A stretch of 64,000 nucleotides of DNA from Neoroseomonas oryzicola (GCF_012163135.1 NZ_JAAVUP010000013.1:1-64000); one strand, 5' to 3'. Positions 1 through 7,381 are shown, counted from the stretch's first letter. Translations and numbers: made by a program. Notes: generated by a model from the sequence alone, not told the origin.

Positions 1-431
1 ACCACGCGGTGGCCGCAGGACTCGACCACGCGCCGGATGTCCATGGCGGTCACCGGTTCGTCCTCGATGACGATCACATCAGTCGCCGATACGGCACGGA
101 GGGCGGACCGTGCCACCTCGAGCTCGAACCCCGCCTCCTCGGCACCGATGCCGATCACCAGGGCGACCTCGGCCAGGCTCAGGTTCTCGAGTGCGGTGAG
201 GAGGAGCAGCTGCCTCTGACGCGCGGAGAGGTTCGTCGTGTCGCGCGGTGTCGGCGCGGCCCGCGTGACCGCGGCGTAGAGCGCCAGCTGGGGCGCCATG
301 TCCGGCAGGTCTGCGCCCAGCACCGCGGCGACGAGTGCGTCGCCCTCCGCCTGCGTCCCTGTCAGGGCGCGGGCGTAGCGCCGCGCGAAGGGCACGGCAT
401 GCATGAGGTCCCGCTGTCCTGAATTCTTCAC
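1..431 (-). CDS. phyR: PhyR-type general stress response regulator, partial (C-terminus off window)
   Basis: The visible 143 codons read as an EcfG-like sigma-factor domain (FARRYARALTGTQAEGDAL near the start, then LSARQRQLLLLTALENLSL as the region 4-like part) followed by the start of a receiver domain (VIVIEDEPVTAMDIRRVVE, with the acidic pair ED). This fusion order is diagnostic of PhyR, which when phosphorylated sequesters the anti-sigma factor NepR. The phosphoacceptor Asp lies beyond the window edge. I chose the GTG at 431 because GGAGG lies 7 nt upstream; an in-frame ATG at 404 is the alternative. It is divergent from the sigma genes and nepR of the same pathway. Confidence 0.9.
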   Translation of the reverse strand, partial: MKNSGQRDLMHAVPFARRYARALTGTQAEGDALVAAVLGADLPDMAPQLALYAAVTRAAPTPRDTTNLSARQRQLLLLTALENLSLAEVALVIGIGAEEAGFELEVARSALRAVSATDVIVIEDEPVTAMDIRRVVESCGHRV

Positions 432-481
432 TCTGTCGCCTCCGGTGAGTTCGCGCCTATGGTTGGTGACGCAGATCGAAT

Positions 482-988
482 GTGGCGCCACTTCGCATGC
501 CGCGCGTGCCGTCCGAGTTCCGCAAAGCCCTGGCCGCACTGCTGCCGCAGCTGCGCGCCTTCGCGCGTTTCCTGATCCGGGATCCGGCGCGTGCGGACGA
601 CCTCGTGCAGGACGCCATCCTGCGGGCCATGACGGAGGAGCAACGCTGGGAACCCGGCACGAATCTTCGCGCCTGGGTGTTCCGCATTCTCCGCAACGGC
701 TTCCTCATGCAGCTGCGCAGGGGCGGGGCGGAGCAGCGCGCACTGGAACGGTTCGACGCGCGCGCTTCCTCGGCACCGGCGCAACTGGCCACGGCTGAGC
801 TGCATGAACTCGACCGCGCTCTCGACGACCTGCCCATGGCGCAGAGGGAATCCCTCACGCTGGTCGCCGCCCTGGGCTTCTCGATCGAGGAAGCGGCCGC
901 GATCTGCGGTGTTCCGCCCGGCACGGTGAAGGCGCGCGTCTCCCGCGCCCGCGCGGTCCTCGCGCAGCGCTTCGCCGACAAGACGTGA
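482..988 (+). CDS. ecfG: EcfG-type (ECF15) RNA polymerase sigma factor, first copy
   Basis: A 168-residue two-domain ECF sigma factor. Region 2 is seen in DDLVQDAILRAM and NLRAWVFRILRN (about residues 38-72); region 4 is seen in LPMAQRESLTLVAALGFSIEEAAAICGVPPGTVKARVSRAR. The PGTNLRAW signature is typical of the EcfG group that drives the alphaproteobacterial general stress regulon. It lies divergent from phyR, 51 bp away, and upstream of a second EcfG gene and nepR. The GTG at 482 is used; ATG at 497 is possible because neither has a strong ribosome site. No clear GGAAC-N17-CGTT stress promoter was found in the short divergent gap. Confidence 0.88.
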   Translation: MAPLRMPRVPSEFRKALAALLPQLRAFARFLIRDPARADDLVQDAILRAMTEEQRWEPGTNLRAWVFRILRNGFLMQLRRGGAEQRALERFDARASSAPAQLATAELHELDRALDDLPMAQRESLTLVAALGFSIEEAAAICGVPPGTVKARVSRARAVLAQRFADKT

Positions 989-1052
989 TAGGTGAACGCG
1001 ATCGCGGATCAGGTGGATTTGCATCCAACGGTAATGCGCGAAGCCATCACAA

Positions 1053-1110
1053 GGTTGCATCGCCCGGTCACGCTTGTGCCCCGCGCCGGCGCGCAGGATC
1101 CGATGCAACC
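1053..1110. repeat. 10-bp inverted repeat between the two sigma genes
   Basis: GGTTGCATCG at 1053-1062 is matched by its exact complement CGATGCAACC at 1101-1110, with 38 nt between. Related TTGCATC words occur at 1019 and 1135. It lies in the probable leader of the second sigma gene. It could be a regulator site or an RNA stem; function unknown. Confidence 0.45.
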
Positions 1111-1138
1111 GTTTCGGGGGCTCGTGCATTGGACTTGC

Positions 1139-1786
1139 ATGCCCCTCGACACCCGTGCGCGCGCCCTGGCGCGGAGCCCCCCAACCCTCATCGCAGGAGA
1201 AGTCCGGCGATCCTTCGCCGATGATCTTGTGGCGTTACTGCCGCGCCTCAGGATTCAGGCCCTGGCCCTGACCCGCAACCATTCCGACGTCGACGATCTG
1301 GTGCAGGCGGCGGTCACCAGCGCCCTTGCCGCGAAGGCAAGCTTCACCCCCGGTACGAACTTCGGCGCCTGGATGTACCGCATCCTGCGCAACCGGTTCC
1401 TGTCCGATCGCCGTGGCACGCACGATACAGTAGGCCTGGACGACGCCACCGCGGATGCCCTGCAGCGGCCCGCGAGCCAGGAGCACGACATCGCGCTCGA
1501 GGAACTGCACGCGCATCTCGCCCGGCTGTCGCCGGACCAGCGCACCGCGCTGATCATGGTGTCGGTGCAGGGCCTCAGCTACCAGGACGTGGCCGATGCC
1601 ATGGGCTGTGCGGTCGGCACCGCGAAATGCCGTGTCTTTCGTGCGCGGCGGCAGCTCGAGCTGTGGCTGCTTGGCACGGACGGCGCACGGCGCAGCAAGC
1701 CTGCACCGGTTTCGGCTGGCGTCAGGCGCGGCACGACGGATAGTCTGCCGCAGGTCGCCAACGGCCCGCGTTCCGCCGCAGCGTAG
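1139..1786 (+). CDS. EcfG-type RNA polymerase sigma factor, second copy
   Basis: A second ECF15-like sigma factor directly downstream of the first. Region 2: DVDDLVQAAVTSAL, PGTNFGAWMYRILRNRFLSD. Region 4: LSPDQRTALIMVSVQGLSYQDVADAMGCAVGTAKCRVFRARRQL, followed by a basic/Ala-rich tail of about 35 residues that the first copy lacks. The frame is open back to a GTG at 992, but homology begins only near LVALLPRLR, so ATG 1139 is preferred; the true start is uncertain because AGGAG at 1195 has no start codon behind it in this frame. nepR follows 6 bp later, so this copy sits in the canonical position next to its anti-sigma factor. Confidence 0.85.
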   Translation: MPLDTRARALARSPPTLIAGEVRRSFADDLVALLPRLRIQALALTRNHSDVDDLVQAAVTSALAAKASFTPGTNFGAWMYRILRNRFLSDRRGTHDTVGLDDATADALQRPASQEHDIALEELHAHLARLSPDQRTALIMVSVQGLSYQDVADAMGCAVGTAKCRVFRARRQLELWLLGTDGARRSKPAPVSAGVRRGTTDSLPQVANGPRSAAA

Positions 1787-1792
1787 GACCTG

Positions 1793-1999
1793 ATGGACCA
1801 GAGCGAAGACCCGAATCAGGATGTCGCGGCGCGGATGCCGAACGCTGTGCTCCGTGGGCGAGCGTATCATCGCGCGATGCCGGACACGGCCTTCGATATC
1901 TGGCTGCGGCGCGGCCTTCGCACGATGTACGACGAGGTCGCGCGCGAGCCCATCCCGGACGATCTGCTCCGGCTGATCGAGGCGGATCGGGAGAAGTGA
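1793..1999 (+). CDS. nepR: NepR anti-sigma factor
   Basis: A 68-residue protein whose C-terminal half carries the NepR signature (FDIWLRRGLRTMYDEV, then EPIPDDLLRLIE). NepR binds EcfG in unstressed cells and is titrated by phosphorylated PhyR. The first 30 residues are not conserved, and later starts such as ATG 1877 would retain the whole core. It follows the second sigma gene by 6 bp and overlaps the kinase start by 4 nt (GTGA), implying one transcript. In most alphaproteobacteria nepR precedes ecfG; here it follows two ecfG copies. Confidence 0.9.
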   Translation: MDQSEDPNQDVAARMPNAVLRGRAYHRAMPDTAFDIWLRRGLRTMYDEVAREPIPDDLLRLIEADREK

Positions 2000-3720
2000 C
2001 GGCGGGTGGCGCCGCAAGGGCCGCCCGCTTGCCAGAGTTCCGACGTCTGATGACCGGCCTGCGCCGACGGCTCCTGCTCATCCTTCTCGTACCCTTCGTT
2101 GGGATCTACGGAGCGATCGCCTGGAGGGACTATGCGCGCGAAGTGGCCGCGGACCGGACGGCCGCCCTCGTGCTGCACCAGGCGACTGCCGCGCACGCCA
2201 GCGCCGAGATGGACGTCGTCGAGGAGATGCTGCTCGCCGTCGCAGGGCGCACGGAACTGTTGGCGATGACGCCAGAGGCCTGCGATGCGGCCCTGCGCGC
2301 GGCGCATGACCTGTTCGGACAGCGCTATGCGGATGTCTGGATCCTCGATGGCGACGGGCGGCTGCTCTGCAGCGCAGCGCCAGTTCAGCACGGGATCGAT
2401 CCTCACGATCTGCCGGTTCTTCGCGACGTCCAGGCCATCCGTCCGCACACCGTGAGCTGGTTCAGCATTGGGCTCCTATCCGGCCGTCCCGTGCTTCGGG
2501 CTGCCACGCCGGTCCTCGCGCCCGATGGCGGCCTGCGCGCGGTGGTCGGCGCCTCAGTCGTCCTGGACCAGGTCTTCAGGCCACAACACGCGGCATCGAT
2601 CACTGGCGCACAGCACAGCTGGCTGATCGACCGGACCGGCACCGCGGTGAGCGTGACCGGGGGGGCGGCGGCCGCCCTGCCGGACGTCGGCACCCTGGAA
2701 CGGATGCTCTATGGTGGGGTCCGGACAGCCGAGGGCAATGCGCGGTCGGGCGAGCCTTATGCCTCGACGGTCGCTGTCCTGCGTCCAGATTTGCTGCTGT
2801 TGGCCGGCGTGCCGATGGACGGTCTCCGCCCCGCGGCGCGCGCGGCACTGCGGGTCCGATGGATCGAACTCGGCGGCGTCATGATCGGTTGTCTGATCGT
2901 GGTGCTGATCGGACTCGAGATCGGCGTCGTCAGGCCGTTGTGTCGCCTCGCCGCGCGGGTCCGCGCCTGGTCGCCGGGACAACCGTTCGCGGCGACTGGC
3001 GACGGCCACAGATTGCCGGAGGTGAGGGAGATCGACACCGCCATGCTGGCGGCGAGCGATGCGATCATCGCCAGGGAAGCGGCACTGCGGGATGCACGGT
3101 GGCAGCATGACCTTGCGATGGAGGCCGTGAACCATCGGGTTCACAACAACCTCCAGATCGTCGCCTCGCTGTTAAGCATGCAGGCCAATGGCCGTGTTCA
3201 GCCGGAGGTGCGGACGGAACTCATCGTCGTGCGGGACAGGGTGCGGGCGCTTGCGGCGCTCTATCGGCACCTGTCCCGGGCTTTGGATCCGAGGGGCATC
3301 ACGCTCGGCCCGTACATCGAGGAGTTGTGCCGGCAACTCGCGCCGATCGTCTGCGTCGCGTCGAACGCTGATGTGGCGACGGCGATCGAGATCGACGACA
3401 TGGACCTGAGGGCCGATCAGACCGGTTCGCTCGTCCTTCTGATCACCGAGGCCGTGACCAATGCCCTGCAGCACGCGTTTCCTGCGGGGAGGCCCGGGAC
3501 GATCACGGTCTCCCTGAAGCAGCAGCGCGAAGGCGCGCAGCTTGTTGTTGCCGACAACGGCGTGGGTCTGCCGAAGGAAATGGAGTGTCGAAAGTCTCTC
3601 GGGCTGAAGCTTATCCGGGCTTTCGCAGAGGACCTCGGCGGCGCCGCCCAAATCTCTAGCGATCATGGTACGCTGATCAGCGTGCGGTTCGCAGTCAATC
3701 ATAGTCCGGCCCGAAGGTAG
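1996..3720 (+). CDS. Membrane sensor histidine kinase, HisKA_2 family (PhyK-like)
   Basis: A 574-residue kinase. A first membrane segment (about residues 24-42) and a second (about 290-312) enclose a roughly 245-residue periplasmic sensor region. After a linker comes the HisKA_2 box EAVNHRVHNNLQIVASLL with phosphoacceptor His near residue 380. The ATPase domain follows with N box EAVTNALQHAF and G1 box ADNGVGLP. Its place in the PhyR-EcfG-NepR locus suggests that it phosphorylates PhyR, as HisKA_2/HWE kinases such as PhyK do. GTG 1996 overlaps the nepR stop; ATG 2050 is an alternative start just before the first membrane helix. Confidence 0.88.
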   Translation: MTAGGAARAARLPEFRRLMTGLRRRLLLILLVPFVGIYGAIAWRDYAREVAADRTAALVLHQATAAHASAEMDVVEEMLLAVAGRTELLAMTPEACDAALRAAHDLFGQRYADVWILDGDGRLLCSAAPVQHGIDPHDLPVLRDVQAIRPHTVSWFSIGLLSGRPVLRAATPVLAPDGGLRAVVGASVVLDQVFRPQHAASITGAQHSWLIDRTGTAVSVTGGAAAALPDVGTLERMLYGGVRTAEGNARSGEPYASTVAVLRPDLLLLAGVPMDGLRPAARAALRVRWIELGGVMIGCLIVVLIGLEIGVVRPLCRLAARVRAWSPGQPFAATGDGHRLPEVREIDTAMLAASDAIIAREAALRDARWQHDLAMEAVNHRVHNNLQIVASLLSMQANGRVQPEVRTELIVVRDRVRALAALYRHLSRALDPRGITLGPYIEELCRQLAPIVCVASNADVATAIEIDDMDLRADQTGSLVLLITEAVTNALQHAFPAGRPGTITVSLKQQREGAQLVVADNGVGLPKEMECRKSLGLKLIRAFAEDLGGAAQISSDHGTLISVRFAVNHSPARR

Positions 3721-3861
3721 GCCTTCCTCACGGAATGGGGCTCCGGCAGCATGACGTGGCTGCCGTTCGAAGTGATAGGGGCGCTAGCCGGCAGCGTATT
3801 GAACCAACGCTTGGAAACTAGTCCGGCGATGAACTGTAGGGCAGGACTGCCGGTGAAGAGG
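3721..3861. other. Gene-free junction sequence before IS remnant
   Basis: About 140 bp between the kinase stop and the first recognisable transposase fragment. The minus frame gives an open peptide without recognisable motifs. It probably belongs to a decayed mobile element; I see no gene in it. Confidence 0.4.
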
Positions 3862-4031
3862 CAGATCGCGCGAGACGAACTCCGTGCCCTGGTCGACCCG
3901 GATCGTCTTCGGATAGCCCAGCGCCGCGCAGGCTTGCTCCAGCGCCGCCACGACATTCTCGGCCCGATAGCTGACCGAGGATCGATCACTGGCGAGCAGC
4001 GGGAGCAGGTGTCCACCGCCGTCATGACCCT
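3862..4031 (-). pseudogene. Degenerate internal fragment of IS3-family transposase OrfB
   Basis: About 170 bp match the middle of the adjacent intact OrfB (4443-4615) at high identity: both read VVAALEQACA and GYPKTIRVDQGTEFVSRDL on the minus strand. The similarity stops abruptly on both sides (after SRDL and before VDT), and the reading frame shifts within the fragment, since the SPVID part is in another frame than the DQGTEF part. It is therefore a dead internal remnant of a second, closely related IS copy and not a gene. Confidence 0.8.
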
Positions 4032-4077
4032 GCCCCCCCTGGATGTCCCCGCCCTGAGCTAGAGTCCGTCGAAGGGA

Positions 4078-4179
4078 TGCTCCGAGCCCCAACGTTGGAG
4101 CGCCCGATGGTGGAGTTTTCGGGCCTTGTGCTCCGAGCCCCATCGTTGGAGCGCCCCATGGTGGAGTTTTCGGGCCTTG
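4078..4179. repeat. Two tandem 51-bp copies of an IS end
   Basis: Units 4078-4128 and 4129-4179 differ at only a few positions. Each begins TGCTCCGAGCCCC and ends GGAGTTTTCGGGCCTTG. The opening resembles the complement of the other IS end (TGATCCGAGCCC at 5365 reading leftwards), so each unit looks like an IS terminus. The duplication may mark insertion of one IS against the end of an older one. Confidence 0.75.
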
Positions 4180-4180
4180 A

Positions 4181-5026
4181 TCACGGTGACGGGCTGGTGA
4201 TGCCACCGGGATTTTGCAACGAAATGGGCGGCTTCTGCCCGATCGCCCCATGCGGGCGATCCTCGTTGTAGTACTTGCGCCAAGCCTCCGACTTTTCCTG
4301 CGCATCGGCAAGCGTCAGGAACCAGTGCGCGTTCAGGCATTCCGCCCGGACGCGCCCGTTGAACGCTTCCGCGAAGGCATTGTCCGTCGGCTTGCCGGGT
4401 CGCGAGAAGTCGAGCGTCACCCCCTTCGCGTACGCCCACAGGTCCAGATCGCGCGAGACGAACTCCGTGCCCTGGTCGACCCGGATCGTCTTCGGATAGC
4501 CCAGCACGGCGCAGGCCTGCTCCAGCGCCGCCACGACATCCTCGGCCCGATAGCTGAACCGCGGATCGATCACCGGCGAGTAGCGCGAGAACGTGTCGAC
4601 CACCGTAAGCACCCGGATCTTCCGCCCCGTCGCGAGCTGGTCGTGGATGAAGTCCATCGCCCAGGTCTCGTTCGCCTGGCTCGCTGCCCGGCGATCGTCG
4701 CGCAGCTTCGCCCTGACCCTTCGCTTGGGCGTCTTGTTCCGCAGTTGCAGGCCGAGTTCCCGGTAGATCCGGCATGTCCGCTTATAGTTCACGCGCCATC
4801 CCTCCCGCCGCAGCAGCACATGCACGCGCCGATAGCCGTAGCGCACGCGCGTCGCGCAGATCTCCCTGATGCGCCCTTCGAGGCCGGCCTGGTCGGGTCG
4901 ACGTGAGCGGTAGTGGTGGGTCGACGTGTCCACCTCCAGAACCCGGCACGCGCGCCGGATCGACACGTCCCACTCCCGCCGCACCGCGTCGACAAGTTGG
5001 CGCTTGCGACCAGGCCTCAGATTTTT
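4181..5026 (-). CDS. IS3-family transposase OrfB (DDE integrase domain, made by frameshift)
   Basis: The frame carries an HTH-like start region (RRACRVLEVDTSTHHYR), then the rve integrase core: TWAMDFIHDQ, VVDTFSRYSPVID, IRVDQGTEFVSRDL, and FNGRVRAECLN with YYNEDRPHGAI. These give the D-D-E triad of the IS3 family. The domain appears full length. OrfB is expected to be expressed as an OrfAB fusion by a -1 shift at the A5 run (5022-5026 on this strand), just upstream of the orfA stop; the frame remains open upstream inside orfA to 5164. No internal stop is seen, so the element could be active. Confidence 0.85.
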   Translation of the reverse strand, partial: KNLRPGRKRQLVDAVRREWDVSIRRACRVLEVDTSTHHYRSRRPDQAGLEGRIREICATRVRYGYRRVHVLLRREGWRVNYKRTCRIYRELGLQLRNKTPKRRVRAKLRDDRRAASQANETWAMDFIHDQLATGRKIRVLTVVDTFSRYSPVIDPRFSYRAEDVVAALEQACAVLGYPKTIRVDQGTEFVSRDLDLWAYAKGVTLDFSRPGKPTDNAFAEAFNGRVRAECLNAHWFLTLADAQEKSEAWRKYYNEDRPHGAIGQKPPISLQNPGGITSPSP

Positions 5027-5283
5027 CGGCGGATGACGTCTTGCAGCATCTCGCGATCCAGCGACAGGTCCGCCACCAGCTTCCGCAACTTGCCGTTCTC
5101 GTCTTCCAGCTGCTTCAGCCGCCGCATCTCCGGCGGCGTCATCCCGTCGTACTTCTTCTTCCAATTGAAGTAGGTCGCCTGGCTGATACCCGCCTTGCGG
5201 CAGATCTCCGCCACCGGCATTCCCGCCGCACCCTGCTTCAGGATGAACGCCTTCTGGGCATCACTGAACTTCGAGGCCTTCAT
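5017..5283 (-). CDS. IS3-family transposase OrfA (HTH_Tnp_1)
   Basis: An 88-residue helix-turn-helix protein (FSDAQKAFILKQGAAGMPV, ICRKAGISQATYFNWKKKY) followed by a leucine-zipper-like stretch (LKQLEDENGKLRKLVADLSL), the standard IS407-type OrfA layout. It binds the IS ends and, fused to OrfB by -1 frameshifting in the A5 run before its TGA, makes the transposase. The ATG at 5283 is the family start. Confidence 0.88.
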   Translation of the reverse strand: MKASKFSDAQKAFILKQGAAGMPVAEICRKAGISQATYFNWKKKYDGMTPPEMRRLKQLEDENGKLRKLVADLSLDREMLQDVIRRKI

Positions 5284-5365
5284 CGGCTCCGCTCCTCCCA
5301 GCCCAGGGAAAACCCGGCACCGAAAACTCTACCTCCAACCGATCCAGTTTTCCGGGCTCGGATCA

Positions 5366-5908
5366 ACCGGCTACCGCGATCGCATCGTCCACATTGCGCA
5401 GAGGCCGGGCGAGGGCGGCCTGAGCCTCGGCATGGACAGCGCCACCATCCTGAAGCTCTCGGCGCGCGGCGCCGCGGCCGCTCAGCTCCTAGTGGACAGG
5501 TTCCATCCCAGGGGTCCGGCGGCGCGCCTTGTCGATTTCCCGATGGACTGGGACAATCATCCGTGGGTCCGCTACCGCACGCTGATGGCTGCTGTTGAGC
5601 GGCTGCTGTCCGGGATCCTACGCGGGGCGGGCGATCTGCCAGAGAGCCTGTCGAGCTATCGGTGGCCCTCCGAGGCCGCGGCAGAACGCGCCGCAAAGGC
5701 ACATTCGGCTCTGATGGAACTGGCAGAGGCATTCGAGAAGGCCGCTCATGCGCAGGCATCCGCCACCGGCGATGCCCCAAGCCTGTTCGACCGCCTGACG
5801 CCCAATGGGGCGCGTTCTCCCCATGGCGGGAACAGCCCCCGCCCGAAGATGGGCCTGACCCTGCAGCCTATCGGGCGGGACCCGGCGCGCAGCCTGCCCT
5901 ATCCGTGA
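5366..5908 (+). pseudogene. C-terminal fragment of a patatin-like phospholipase, truncated by the IS
   Basis: The frame starting exactly at the IS boundary reads GYRDRIVHIAQRPGEGG, then SARGAAAAQLLVDRF and DNHPWVRYRTLMAAVE. This pattern is known from the C-terminal part of bacterial patatin-family proteins. The catalytic GXSXG and DGG parts are absent, so about 180 residues of the C-terminus remain with no start of their own. The IS insertion at 5365 probably removed or separated the N-terminal part, which is not found elsewhere in the window. Confidence 0.65.
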
Positions 5909-6057
5909 CTCGCTCTTGCGATGTGGCAGGACGTCACGCGACACCTGAGCTGACTCTGGGGGGGCGGCGCTCCGGCGCCATCACGCCAGGCGCGATGGCC
6001 CTGAACCCGGAAACTGATCCGCTGGGAGGCCAGACTTTTCGGGCACTTTGACCGAAG

Positions 6058-6159
6058 ATGGACGGCGCCAAGAAGACGTTCCGCTTCACGGAGGAGCAGG
6101 TCCCGTTCGCGCTACTGCAGGCTCACACAACGTCGGCGCGTCGCCCGTCGCTAGGATAG
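6058..6159 (+). pseudogene. Remnant of another IS3-type OrfA
   Basis: A 33-codon frame begins MDGAKKTFRFTEEQVPFALL, which matches the N-terminus of IS3-family OrfA proteins (K-RFTEEQI-ALR pattern), and then loses similarity and stops. About 40 bp upstream, TGATCCGC followed by ACTTTTCGGGC at 6014-6042 resembles an IS terminus. The surrounding 5909-6213 holds no other gene that I can support. Confidence 0.55.
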
Positions 6160-6213
6160 AGCCGCTCGTAACGTCATCAGCGGCAGCCACACATCGCTAA
6201 TCCCAGGGTGGCG

Positions 6214-6861
6214 CTACGGAAAACGCACCGCGATGACCTTCGCCAGTTGAACATCCTTGGCGGGAAATTTCCGCGGCTTGTCCTCCGCATCGCGGATCGC
6301 GACGACGCTATCGGCCGACACGAGCGTCCCGAGTGCCACGACACGCCGCTCCGCCAACGCCAACGCGGTGTCGCCCACACGCGGCGGCTGCAACATGTGG
6401 ACGTAAGCCAGGTCGCCAGGCTGCAGGCGACCGCGGGTGCCGGTGATCCACAGGGCAATGTAGATCCCGCCATAGGCCGTGGATTTCAGGCCCGTGGTCC
6501 ACTCCGCGGCCTGGGCCGGATCAATCACACCATCGTCGCGGAACACGGGCACGTCGCGCAGTTCCCCGCCGCTCCTCGCCCCGCCACCGGGCGCCTCGGT
6601 GTCGCCGACGATGCTGGCGAGGCTCGGCTCGCCCGGCGGACTCAGCGAATCCACCGGCATGTCCAGCGCCTTGGCCACTTGGATGCGGACCGCCAAGGGG
6701 AGTGACTTCGGCGCGCCCTTCCAGATGAACTGGTGGACGTAGCTCAGGTTCTTTCCGGCTGCCCGACTCAGATCCGCCAAGGTCACGCCCTTCGCGCGGG
6801 CCCGCTCGACCAGCCTGCGGCGAACCGGATCCAGGTCATCCTCTGACGTCACCTTGGCCAT
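6214..6861 (-). CDS. CI-like phage/element repressor (HTH_XRE plus S24-like C-terminal domain)
   Basis: A 215-residue protein. Residues about 15-70 form an XRE helix-turn-helix (ARAKGVTLADLSRAAGKNLS then YVHQFIWKG). The C-terminal half (GIYIALWITGTRGRLQPGDL, AYVHMLQPPRVGDTALAL) looks like the S24/LexA fold of phage repressors, but I cannot identify a convincing catalytic Ser/Lys pair, so SOS self-cleavage is doubtful. ATG 6861 is chosen at the start of the conserved region although the frame is open to 7005. It is divergent from the excisionase and recombinase genes, with two operator-like palindromes between, and presumably represses them and itself. Confidence 0.8.
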   Translation of the reverse strand: MAKVTSEDDLDPVRRRLVERARAKGVTLADLSRAAGKNLSYVHQFIWKGAPKSLPLAVRIQVAKALDMPVDSLSPPGEPSLASIVGDTEAPGGGARSGGELRDVPVFRDDGVIDPAQAAEWTTGLKSTAYGGIYIALWITGTRGRLQPGDLAYVHMLQPPRVGDTALALAERRVVALGTLVSADSVVAIRDAEDKPRKFPAKDVQLAKVIAVRFP

Positions 6862-6887
6862 TTCGTTGGGTTCCAGCTGCCAGTTGT

Positions 6888-6901
6888 TAGGAAATTTCCT
6901 A
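6888..6901. promoter_or_regulatory. Operator-like palindrome O1 for the CI-like repressor
   Basis: TAGGAAATTTCCTA is a perfect 14-bp palindrome 27 bp upstream of the repressor start. Its 12-bp core AGGAAATTTCCT recurs with one change at 6950-6961. The position between divergent genes and the repetition suggest a repressor operator; this is inference. Confidence 0.55.
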
Positions 6902-6949
6902 GTTAATTTCGCGCATGTATGCAAGTGAGTTTGCGCGCTAGGTGAAAAG

Positions 6950-6961
6950 AGGATATTTCCT
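6950..6961. promoter_or_regulatory. Operator-like palindrome O2
   Basis: AGGATATTTCCT matches the O1 core at 11 of 12 positions, 61 bp away centre to centre (about six helical turns), next to the start of the rightward small ORF. It is well placed to control the excisionase-recombinase direction. Confidence 0.5.
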
Positions 6962-6968
6962 CGCTTGC

Positions 6969-7184
6969 ATGGTATTGAGCCAAGGGCGCTTAGCGCCGTC
7001 CGCACCGCCGCCCGCCGACCCTCCGAGCGAGACCGCCGGCGATCGGGGCGATCGCTGCGTGTCAGACGCCCCTTCCAGCACGCTTCTCCTGGGCCTCGTC
7101 CGTGCCATCGCGCGGCAGGCGGCCGCGGATGCGTGGGTCAATGCCATGGCACTGCAACCCGAAGGATCGGAGATCCCAGCGTGA
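6969..7184 (+). CDS. Small hypothetical protein upstream of the excisionase-like gene
   Basis: About 71 residues with a Pro/Ser-rich first half and a helical second half (LLLGLVRAIARQAAADAWVN). I do not recognise a family. An in-frame GTG at 6942 would place operator O2 inside the gene, so ATG 6969 is used; a later start is possible. Its stop overlaps the GTG of the next gene (GTGA), which argues that it is translated and coupled to it. Confidence 0.45.
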   Translation: MVLSQGRLAPSAPPPADPPSETAGDRGDRCVSDAPSSTLLLGLVRAIARQAAADAWVNAMALQPEGSEIPA

Positions 7185-7381
7185 TCGATTCCTATACCAA
7201 TCCCAGCTGCGCCAGCGGGCGCCTCCTCTCCATCGGGAAGGTCGCAGAGTTGCTCGACCTCTCGATCAAGACGGTCCGCCGCATGATCAAGCGCGGGGAA
7301 CTGCGCGTGCATCGCATCGGCCGCCAGATCCGGATCGCCGAGGACGATTTCACGGTGTTCCTCCGCCATCGCCGCCAGTAG
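7181..7381 (+). CDS. Excisionase-family HTH protein (HTH_17/MerR-like)
   Basis: A 66-residue protein almost entirely made of an excisionase-type winged helix: LLSIGKVAELLDLSIKTVRR, then MIKRGELRVHRIGRQIRIAE. Such proteins bind near attachment sites and set recombination direction, or act as small regulators. GTG 7181 overlaps the preceding stop. It lies before the recombinase operon, separated by a 160-bp AT-richer stretch with inverted repeats, fitting a directionality factor for this element. Confidence 0.78.
   Translation: MIDSYTNPSCASGRLLSIGKVAELLDLSIKTVRRMIKRGELRVHRIGRQIRIAEDDFTVFLRHRRQ

Larger units (their letters stand above)
4078..5365 (-). mobile_element. IS3-family insertion sequence (IS407-like group)
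   Basis: About 1.24-1.29 kb containing overlapping orfA and orfB on the minus strand, bounded by imperfect terminal repeats: TGATCCGAGCCC at the orfA end (5365 leftwards) and TGCTCCGAGCCC at 4078 or 4129. Both ends have the TG...CA termini of the family. No 3-5 bp target duplication is visible next to either candidate left end, so the element may have recombined. It truncates a patatin-like gene on its right side. Confidence 0.82.

Noticed and set aside
432-481. EcfG-dependent promoter (GGAAC-N17-CGTT) between phyR and the first sigma gene
   Set aside because: No such pair is visible on either strand of the short gap.
4078-5369. Target-site duplication for the IS3 element
   Set aside because: Bases flanking both candidate left ends and the right end were compared and share no 3-5 bp repeat.
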